Assembly (NCBI RefSeq): GCF_002095535.1
Contig: NZ_MLJI01000003.1
Coordinates: forward strand, 186,001 to 250,000
From: Pantoea cypripedii
Lineage (GTDB): Bacteria; Pseudomonadota; Gammaproteobacteria; Enterobacterales; Enterobacteriaceae
Length of the DNA stretch: 64,000 nt
Reading direction: 5' to 3'
Below the pieces are notes generated by a model, which was not told where the DNA came from, searched no databases, and saw only the letters and a program-made list of their open reading frames with translations. Position 1 is the stretch's first letter. The number at the start of each line of letters is the position of its first letter. Positions 57,899-64,000 of the stretch are shown here, piece by piece. The position numbers and the translations under genes were made by a program.

Positions 57899-58822
57899 AT
57901 GAAAGATATCAACGAATGCCGTGAACGCCTGCGTGGCATTTTCAACATTACCGTCACGCCGTTTGATGCCGCCGGTGCTATCGACTTCGCTGCCCTGCGG
58001 GAAAACATTGAGCGCGTCATTGGTCTTGGTTATGACGGCATTCTGATTGGCGGGACGTATGGCGAGTTTCCGGTGATGTCACTGGCTGAGCGCCGTGAAT
58101 TGTTCCATCAGGTTATGGACTGCGTGCAGGACCGTATCCCGGTAATGCTGTGCAGCGCCAGCTCAGACCCGCGTGATGCGCGTGAACTGACCATTCTGGC
58201 GGGCGATCTGGGTGGTTTACCGATGGTCACTGCGCCGTACGTTAGCGAAATCACCGACGCGCAAATCCTGGCTTATTTCAAAGAGATGGCCCCGTTGTCG
58301 AAAACCGGCATCCTGGTCTACAACGCACCGGGTATTGGGATCACGCTGTCACCGGCTTTGCTGGAGCAACTGGCGGATGTCGCCGGCGTGGTGGGGATCA
58401 AACAGGGGGATCTTAACCCGACCGCCATCGACCAGATCGCCAACCGTCTGCGTGGGCGTCTGCGTCTGTTCTGCGCTTCGGACCTCGCGTTTTTAGGTCC
58501 AATGATGGCCGGTTTTGATGGTATCAGCACCACCAACAGCGGCGCACTGCCGGAGCTGGTGTTGGCCACCTTCCGCGCGGTGGAAAAAGGCGATGCGGGT
58601 ACGGCGCGCGATCTTCATCAGCTGTGGTACGACTACCGTGCCCTGGCGCGTCAGCATGGTCAGCCGCAGCTGGTAAAAGCGGCAATGGCGCTGCGTGGCT
58701 TTAACGGTGGTCGCGTACGTGCGCCGCTGCTGGATATTTCTGCCGAAGCCCAGACAGCGCTGACCAGCGTGATGCGCAAACTGGCCAGCGATGCGCGTAC
58801 TGGCGTTACCCTCGCTGAGTAA
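57899..58822 (+). CDS. DapA/NanA-family class I aldolase or dehydratase
   Basis: 307 residues of the dihydrodipicolinate-synthase family. GGTYGE (51-56) is the carboxylate-binding loop, Y141 (LVYNAPG) the catalytic Tyr and K168 (VGIKQGD) the Schiff-base lysine. Members cleave or form C-C bonds with pyruvate-like 2-oxo acids. As the last gene of the transporter operon it may act on a 2-oxo acid generated by the aminotransferase at 59951. It overlaps the convergent glutaminase gene by 17 bases. Confidence 0.9.
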   Translation: MKDINECRERLRGIFNITVTPFDAAGAIDFAALRENIERVIGLGYDGILIGGTYGEFPVMSLAERRELFHQVMDCVQDRIPVMLCSASSDPRDARELTILAGDLGGLPMVTAPYVSEITDAQILAYFKEMAPLSKTGILVYNAPGIGITLSPALLEQLADVAGVVGIKQGDLNPTAIDQIANRLRGRLRLFCASDLAFLGPMMAGFDGISTTNSGALPELVLATFRAVEKGDAGTARDLHQLWYDYRALARQHGQPQLVKAAMALRGFNGGRVRAPLLDISAEAQTALTSVMRKLASDARTGVTLAE

Positions 58823-59882
58823 GCGCCACCTGTAGAAACGCGGTGATCAGCGGGTGCGGGGCGTCCGGACGCGATGCCAGTTCGGGATGGCCCTGCACCC
58901 CCTGCCAGAACTGATGATCGGGCAGGGTTATCCCCTCAACGATATCGTCGGTCTGCGCGTTGACCTGCACGCCACTGGCGCTGAGTTGTGCCAACAGCTG
59001 CGGGTTGAAGCGATAACGATGGTTGTAGTGCATGACACCGTCATGAAATGGCAGCACCCCGCAACGGTGACGACCATCGGCAAAGGCGACAAAGCTGTGC
59101 AACGCGGCATCGGGGGCGACCTCCGCCAGAATCGCCTGTTCACAGGCTGGCTGCTGGCGCACGGCAGCCGTCGCCATACTCTGCATCCCGAGGCACAGCC
59201 CGAGGGTGGGGAGTGGGCGGGTCACCGTGGCTTGCGCGACGCGGATTTGTCCCTGGACCGCCGCCATCGATGAGCCACCCGGCAGCAACACGCCGTGCAG
59301 CCCCTCCAGCTCATCCAGGCTGGCGGAAAGCGAGGCGGGTGGCAGGAAGTGGATGTCGAGCGCCAGATGTAATACGGATGCCGCATCACCCAGCGCCGCC
59401 AGCGTCGCCGGATAAGCCTGACGATGGTCCGCTTCGCGGCCAATCAGGCCGATGCATAGCGTGCTTGTGGCCTCAGTGGCTGGCGCGGCAGACCAGCGAC
59501 CATAGTGGTCGGCATGCAGGGTGAGCAACGGCTGGGTGTCATCGCGCAGTACCAGCGTCTGACCGCTGTCGTGGCTGAACAACCGGATGCCGGGCAGGTC
59601 GGCAATCTCTGCGGCGCGTGCGCTGGGCAAGACGATCACTGCGCCAGCGTTCGGTAGCGAGTCGGCGCTGCTGACCTCCTGTTGCAGCGTATCGCTGCGA
59701 TACAGGCCGCTGGTGACGCAGTAACCGGCGGGAATAACGTGTTGATGGCTATCGGGTACATCGCCGTTAAAGCTGGGGCGCAGGCTCCACAACGGCAACC
59801 CGTGTTGATTGGCCCACAGGCTGGCGGTGACACCGTAACGGGCCGGTAAGGGTGAATCATCGAGAATGAATATCAGTGACAC
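58806..59882 (-). CDS. CTP-synthase-like class I glutamine amidotransferase
   Basis: 358 residues. Residues ~140-358 form a glutamine amidotransferase domain with nucleophile C230 (LGLCLGMQSM), and H332/E334 (VQGHPELASR). The segment NHRYRFNPQLL and the overall pattern (GVLLPGGSS) recall the C-terminal half of CTP synthase; no synthetase (ATP) domain is present. The first ~130 residues match nothing I know. It may be a gamma-glutamyl hydrolase or deliver ammonia to a partner. It is divergent from the aminotransferase gene and shares the GntR site C region. Confidence 0.8.
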   Translation of the reverse strand: MSLIFILDDSPLPARYGVTASLWANQHGLPLWSLRPSFNGDVPDSHQHVIPAGYCVTSGLYRSDTLQQEVSSADSLPNAGAVIVLPSARAAEIADLPGIRLFSHDSGQTLVLRDDTQPLLTLHADHYGRWSAAPATEATSTLCIGLIGREADHRQAYPATLAALGDAASVLHLALDIHFLPPASLSASLDELEGLHGVLLPGGSSMAAVQGQIRVAQATVTRPLPTLGLCLGMQSMATAAVRQQPACEQAILAEVAPDAALHSFVAFADGRHRCGVLPFHDGVMHYNHRYRFNPQLLAQLSASGVQVNAQTDDIVEGITLPDHQFWQGVQGHPELASRPDAPHPLITAFLQVALTQRG

Positions 59883-59911
59883 GGCAATTTTCCTGCTGAT
59901 GTTGGATGAAT

Positions 59912-59942
59912 AATTGTATTAGTTGAATCATCAGATACAAAA
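59912..59942. promoter_or_regulatory. GntR regulon site C (aminotransferase/glutaminase)
   Basis: TTGTAT (59915-59920) and ATACAA (about 59936-59941) form the best example of the dyad, with a GA-N-TC centre also symmetric. It lies in the 68-base gap between the divergent glutaminase and aminotransferase genes and could regulate both. Confidence 0.7.
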
Positions 59943-59950
59943 GAGGATTT

Positions 59951-61159
59951 ATGAATAACAGTCAAACGGCCCGGCGCATGCAGCGGGTACGACCTTCGCC
60001 AACCGCGACCATTTCTGACCAGGTACGTGAACTGGAAGCAGCAGGAAAAGCGGTGATCAATCTGGGCGAGGGTGAGCTGGATTTCGCCACCCCGGCGTCA
60101 ATCAGCTATGCCGGTATCGAAGCCATTGTGCAGCAGCAAACCAAGTACACCGCCGTGGCGGGTACCGCAGCATTGAAGGCGGCGATTGCCGGTAAATTTG
60201 CCCGTGACAATCAGTTGCAGTTCGCGCCAGATGAAATCATCGCCGGTAGTGGGGCGAAACAGTTGATTTTTAATGCGCTGCTGGCGACGGTGGATGCCGG
60301 TCAGCAGGTGATCATTCCCGCCCCGTATTGGGTTTCTTATCCGGACATGGTCACGCTGGCGGAAGGCGAGCCGGTGATCGTCCCCTGCACTGAGGCGGAC
60401 GGCTGGAAGCTGCAACCGGCGCAACTGGCGGCGGCCCTGACGCCGGAAACGCGCTGGGTGATCCTCAATTCACCGGGCAATCCAACCGGTGCGATTTATA
60501 GCGCCCAGGAGTTGCGGGCGCTGGCAGATGTGTTGTCCGATCATCCGCATGTGCTGATTATGGCCGATGATATTTATGAACCGCTGCGTTATGACCAGAC
60601 GCCGTTCGCGACCTTTGCCGAAGTGGCACCCCAACTGGCACATCGCACCCTGACGGTGAACGGCGTGTCAAAAAGCCATGCCATGACCGGCTGGCGTCTG
60701 GGTTATGCGGCGGGTCCGCGCTGGCTGATTGCCGCGATGCAGGTGCTGCAATCGCAAAGCACCTCCAATGCCAGCAGCATCGCCCAGGCGGCGGCGGTGG
60801 CAGCGTTGAATCAACCGGCTGATTTTCTGCTGGGCTGGCTGGAAAAACTGGCGCAGCGCCGTAACCAGGTGCTGGCGATGATTGCGGCAACCGACGGACT
60901 GAGCGCCAGCGCGCCACAGGGCGCGTTTTATGTGTTCGCCAATTGCCAGGGGCTGATTGGCCGCCGCACGCCGGGTGGGGAGGTGATCAGCGACGATAAA
61001 GCGCTGGCCTCCTGGCTGCTGGCAGAAGCCCAGGTGGCGGTGCTGCATGGCTCGGCATTTGGGACGCCGGGTTATCTGCGTATCGCCTATGCAGTTGATG
61101 ATGCGCTGCTGGAAACGGCGTGCCAGCGGCTGGGACAGGTGTGTGCCAGTTTGCAGTGA
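59951..61159 (+). CDS. Class I/II PLP-dependent aminotransferase
   Basis: 402 residues of the AspC/AAT-like family. PLP lysine K241 in GVSKSHAMTGWRLGYAAGP, preceded by the conserved Asn/Asp/Tyr set (SPGNPTG, MADDIYEPLRY), and the C-terminal Arg in GYLRIAYA for the substrate carboxylate. AAGAGG lies before ATG 59951. It converts an amino acid to its 2-oxo acid, feeding the DapA-like aldolase. Common GntR-type site just upstream links it to the transporter operon. Confidence 0.9.
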   Translation: MNNSQTARRMQRVRPSPTATISDQVRELEAAGKAVINLGEGELDFATPASISYAGIEAIVQQQTKYTAVAGTAALKAAIAGKFARDNQLQFAPDEIIAGSGAKQLIFNALLATVDAGQQVIIPAPYWVSYPDMVTLAEGEPVIVPCTEADGWKLQPAQLAAALTPETRWVILNSPGNPTGAIYSAQELRALADVLSDHPHVLIMADDIYEPLRYDQTPFATFAEVAPQLAHRTLTVNGVSKSHAMTGWRLGYAAGPRWLIAAMQVLQSQSTSNASSIAQAAAVAALNQPADFLLGWLEKLAQRRNQVLAMIAATDGLSASAPQGAFYVFANCQGLIGRRTPGGEVISDDKALASWLLAEAQVAVLHGSAFGTPGYLRIAYAVDDALLETACQRLGQVCASLQ

Positions 61160-61491
61160 TGGCCCCAGGTGCGCAGTGATGCGCACCCTTATTTATCCTG
61201 TTTTGATTACAACATACTACAACATCGACTAACAAAAACCGGCCACAGCGTCGCTGTGATTATGCTGCATAAGCGAAGCAGTAAATAAAATTCATTCCGT
61301 ATAAATCCCGCACTGAAATTATCCACAAGTTGAATGATGTTTAATTTAATTGTGACGCTTTGCACACATCAGGAATAATAAATGCAGAAAGCCAAACCGC
61401 CTGCGGGGGAGTCATTAAGCTTAGAGGCGCGAGTATGATTCTATGCTCAACGGCGATATTTAATACTTAATACTTTCTGAAAGGTGCTCAC
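61160..61491. other. Gap before formaldehyde dehydrogenase
   Basis: 332 bases, AT-rich in the middle, holding the promoter of the fdhA-type gene. An 18-codon ORF (ATG 61381) has only a weak AGGA upstream and I do not call it a gene. No repeat or RNA was recognised. Confidence 0.45.
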
Positions 61492-62691
61492 ATGTCTGAA
61501 AACCGCGGAGTGGTATACAAAGGTAAAGGCCAGGTTGAAGTTGAGTCGATTGATTATCCGAAAATGCACGACCCCAGGGGCAAGAAAATAGAACATGGTG
61601 TGATCCTCAAAGTGCTCTCCACCAATATATGCGGCTCTGACCAGCATATGGTGCGCGGGCGCACCACCGCCCAGGTTGGGTTAGTGCTGGGGCATGAAAT
61701 CACCGGGGAGGTGATCGAAAAAGGTCGCGATGTGGAACGCTTTGAGATCGGTGATGTGGTCTCAGTGCCGTTCAACGTCGCCTGCGGGCGCTGTCGTTCC
61801 TGTAAAGAACAGCACACCGGCGTGTGTCTGACGGTGAATCCGGCGCGTGCCGGTGGGGCTTATGGCTACGTGGACATGGGAGATTGGGTCGGCGGCCAGG
61901 CCGAATATGTGCTGGTGCCTTATGCCGATTTCAACTTGCTCAAGCTGCCGGATCGTGAGCAGGCACTGGAGAAAATCAAAGACTTAACCTGTCTTTCCGA
62001 TATCCTGCCCACTGGCTTCCACGGGGCGGTGACGGCGGGGGTAGGACCAGGTAGCACTGTCTATGTCGCGGGCGCTGGCCCGGTGGGTATGGCGGCGGCT
62101 GCCTCGGCCCGCCTGCTAGGCGCGGCGGTGGTGATTGTCGGCGATATGAATGCAGCGCGCATCAAACATGCGGCAGAACAAGGTTTTGAAGTGGTTGATT
62201 TAAGTCAGGATACACCGCTGCATGAGCAGATTGCCGCCATTCTCGGCGAGCCGGAAGTGGATTGCGCCATTGATGCCGTGGGCTTTGAAGCCCGTGGACA
62301 CGGCCATGAAGGCGCACAGCACGAAGCACCGGCAACCGTTCTCAATGCGCTGATGCAGGTGACGCGAGTCGCAGGCAAAATCGGTATTCCTGGTCTGTAC
62401 GTCACGGAAGATCCTGGTGCTGTCGATAAGGCGGCAAAAATGGGCAGCCTGAGCATTCGCCTGGGACTGGGCTGGGCCAAATCACACGCCTTCCACACCG
62501 GGCAGGCACCGGTAATGAAATATAATCGCCAGCTGATGCAGGCTATTCTGTGGGATCGTATTCCGATTGCCAAAATAGTCGGAGTAGAAGTGATTTCACT
62601 GGAAGATGCGCCGCGTGGCTACAGTGAATTTGATTCTGGCGCACCGAAAAAATTTGTTATCGATCCGCATTTCTCCTTCTCGAAACCCTGA
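61492..62691 (+). CDS. fdhA: Glutathione-independent formaldehyde dehydrogenase (zinc ADH family)
   Basis: 399 residues. Catalytic zinc ligands C47 (NICGSD) and H68 (LGHEI); structural zinc cysteines C98, C101, C104 and C112 (ACGRCRSCKEQHTGVC). NAD-binding GAGPVGMAAA. The long insert around residues 105-140 (ARAGGAYGYVDMGDWVGGQ) and the closing DPHFSFSK match Pseudomonas-type NAD-dependent, glutathione-free formaldehyde dehydrogenase. It oxidises formaldehyde to formate. AAGG lies before the ATG; it appears to be a single-gene unit. Confidence 0.92.
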   Translation: MSENRGVVYKGKGQVEVESIDYPKMHDPRGKKIEHGVILKVLSTNICGSDQHMVRGRTTAQVGLVLGHEITGEVIEKGRDVERFEIGDVVSVPFNVACGRCRSCKEQHTGVCLTVNPARAGGAYGYVDMGDWVGGQAEYVLVPYADFNLLKLPDREQALEKIKDLTCLSDILPTGFHGAVTAGVGPGSTVYVAGAGPVGMAAAASARLLGAAVVIVGDMNAARIKHAAEQGFEVVDLSQDTPLHEQIAAILGEPEVDCAIDAVGFEARGHGHEGAQHEAPATVLNALMQVTRVAGKIGIPGLYVTEDPGAVDKAAKMGSLSIRLGLGWAKSHAFHTGQAPVMKYNRQLMQAILWDRIPIAKIVGVEVISLEDAPRGYSEFDSGAPKKFVIDPHFSFSKP

Positions 62692-62823
62692 TCAAAGAAC
62701 CTATTTTCTGTGCGGCAATAGCGTCGGATAAACTTTAATAAACTGCGCCAGCATTAACCAGAGAAATAAGGTGCTGGCGCATCGTTCATTCAGCTGAAAT
62801 TATTTACACAAGCTGACAAAACA

Positions 62824-63660
62824 TTATTCACCGTCGGTGGAACGTGTCAGTTTTTCCCAGCGATTAATATCCTCATTCAACGTGGCTAATTTATCGCGCA
62901 CCAGCGCCAGGGCATCACTTCCCAGCAAAAGATGCGCCGGAGGGTTGGCGCTGTCGATAATATCCAGCATCGCCAGCGCGGCCTTTTGCGGGTCACCCAG
63001 TTGTTTACCGCTTTTTTCCACGCGCGCCTGGCGGATGGGGTCAAACAGCGCATCGTAATCAGCAATGCTTCTTTCACTGCGCACCATCGAACGACCCGCC
63101 CAATCGGTGCGGAACGATCCCGGTGCGACGGCAGTGACAAAGATGCCGAAGGGCTGCACTTCTTTACCCAGTGCTTCGGAAATCCCCTCCAGCGCGAACT
63201 TGCTGCCGCAATAATAGGTGATACCCGGCATAGTGATAAATCCACCCATCGAGGTGATATTGATGATGTGGCCGCGACGGCGTTGGCGCATAAACGGCAG
63301 CACCGCCTTGATCATGGCGACGGCACCAAACACGTTGACATCAAACTGACGACGCATCTCCTCCAGGGAAGATTCTTCCATCACCCCTTCATGGCCGTAA
63401 CCGGCATTGTTGACCAGCACATCAATTGGACCCACTTCCTTTTCCAGCGTAGCAACGGCGCTGTCGATGGCGGCGAAGTCGGTCACGTCCAGCAGGCAGG
63501 CGGTGGCAAAGCCAGGTTTGAGCGCTTCAAATGCCTCTCCCGCAGCCTGATTACGCACGGTGCCGATCACCCGATGACCCTGGCTTAACGCCTGTTGTGC
63601 CAAAGCACGACCAAAGCCGCTGCTGACGCCGGTGATGAATAATGTTTTGCTTGATGACAT
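62824..63660 (-). CDS. SDR-family oxidoreductase (classical)
   Basis: 278 residues. NAD(P)-binding TGVSSGFGRALA near the start, VNNAGYG, catalytic Ser in NITSMGGFI and Tyr/Lys in YYCGSKFALEG, so a full catalytic set. TVRNQAAG suggests NADP preference. The substrate is unknown. It is divergent (107 bases) from an AraC-type regulator gene that may control it. Confidence 0.9.
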   Translation of the reverse strand: MSSSKTLFITGVSSGFGRALAQQALSQGHRVIGTVRNQAAGEAFEALKPGFATACLLDVTDFAAIDSAVATLEKEVGPIDVLVNNAGYGHEGVMEESSLEEMRRQFDVNVFGAVAMIKAVLPFMRQRRRGHIINITSMGGFITMPGITYYCGSKFALEGISEALGKEVQPFGIFVTAVAPGSFRTDWAGRSMVRSERSIADYDALFDPIRQARVEKSGKQLGDPQKAALAMLDIIDSANPPAHLLLGSDALALVRDKLATLNEDINRWEKLTRSTDGE

Positions 63661-63767
63661 AAGATTGGCTCCCGCTAAAAGTGAGAATGCATAATATTCT
63701 TCCTTCGTGCTTGTGCTGAGGCCGTATCTTCTGCTTTTATTGCCTAATCTTATGAGTGGGTGATTTT

Positions 63768-64000
63768 ATGAGTGAGCAAATTCAAACCAGCATGGTGGCA
63801 TTGCTGCGTGCACTGGCACCGGAGGAGGGCTATAACCTGACCGCACTGGAGCAGGTGCGTATCCTGCGATCCGACCGTCCTCTGACACGCACGCCGGTGC
63901 TGTACGATCCGGGTATCGTTATCGTCTGCCAGGGGTGTAAGCGCGGTTATTTGGGCGATCGGGTTTATGTCTATGATGCCCAGCACTACCTTGCGGTTTC
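63768..64000 (+). CDS. AraC-family transcriptional regulator, N-terminal part (truncated by window)
   Basis: The gene starts at ATG 63768 and runs off the window. The 77 visible residues (LLRALAPEEGYNLTALEQVR, LTRTPVLYDPGIVIVCQGCK, GYLGDRVYVYDAQHYLAV) match the AraC_N cupin-like domain found in YqhC-type regulators. In E. coli, YqhC activates aldehyde reductases; the divergent SDR gene here may be its target. The DNA-binding end is not visible. Confidence 0.85.
   Translation, partial: MSEQIQTSMVALLRALAPEEGYNLTALEQVRILRSDRPLTRTPVLYDPGIVIVCQGCKRGYLGDRVYVYDAQHYLAV

Noticed and set aside
61381..61437. 18-codon ORF before the formaldehyde dehydrogenase gene
   Set aside because: Only a weak AGGA precedes it and nothing else marks it as a gene.
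1..64000. CRISPR array, prophage, insertion sequence, tRNA or rRNA
   Set aside because: I saw no regularly spaced direct repeats, transposase or integrase frames, or cloverleaf/rRNA sequences.

Overview
The window reads as one contiguous stretch of a gamma-proteobacterial chromosome. The gene set (PagP, NudK-type Nudix, FhuE-type receptor, YncE, several BhsA/YhcN-like proteins, ABC-F, Enterobacterales-type Hcp) and the moderately GC-rich background point to Enterobacterales, most likely Erwiniaceae (Pantoea or Erwinia-like). The family is an inference from protein resemblance; the genus was not tested. No rRNA, tRNA, insertion sequence, integrase or CRISPR array was recognised.

Left part (1-11.2 kb). 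A partial gene and a strong terminator are followed by an AT-rich two-gene island. Its first product looks like a secreted effector with a GT-B glycosyltransferase-like core, and its second resembles a type III secretion chaperone. Next, on the minus strand, is a stress module: peroxiredoxin, short DsbD-like reductase, ECF sigma factor and NrsF-type anti-sigma. Two small envelope proteins precede a 1168-residue putative toxin with a dermonecrotic-toxin-like middle and a C-terminal HEXXH/NADSF Asp-zincin domain.

Purine block (11.2-19 kb). A TetR regulator and a DHA2 efflux pump are divergent. They are followed by 8-oxoguanine deaminase, a second TRZ/ATZ amidohydrolase, an orphan NMT1-family binding protein with a probable xanthine riboswitch in its leader, and a 2-oxoglutarate/Fe(II) oxygenase. 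Paired palindromic repeats lie in the gaps.

Envelope and sulfur/iron block (19-45.6 kb). It holds an NlpC/P60 lipoprotein, a diguanylate cyclase and a sulfate-ester group (FadL-type porin, anaerobic sulfatase maturase, HAD phosphatase, Ser-type arylsulfatase, alkylsulfatase). A Fur-box pair separates fhuE-like and yncE-like genes. Then come a second putative effector with a degenerate kinase fold, a PTS/isomerase scar, tandem BhsA-like genes, pagP, an alpha/beta hydrolase, a second ECF/anti-sigma pair whose sigma gene seems to start at AUC, a DDAH-like hydrolase, and an ABC-F gene whose leader has a 27-codon ORF with a sequesterable Shine-Dalgarno. A truncated hcp follows.

Right part (45.6-64 kb). 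Regulators and small enzymes (MarR-GNAT fusion, DeoR, Nudix, LysE, HTH-less LacI-like protein) precede a catabolic cluster at 50.2-61.2 kb. That cluster comprises SDR, GntR, a polar amino-acid ABC transporter, M20 amidohydrolase, enolase-superfamily enzyme, creatinase-like M24 protein, DapA-like aldolase, a CTP-synthase-like glutaminase and an aminotransferase. Four matching dyad sites (TTGTAT-N15-ATACAA) tie it together as a probable GntR regulon for an unidentified amino-acid conjugate. The window ends with glutathione-independent formaldehyde dehydrogenase, an SDR and the start of an AraC-type regulator.
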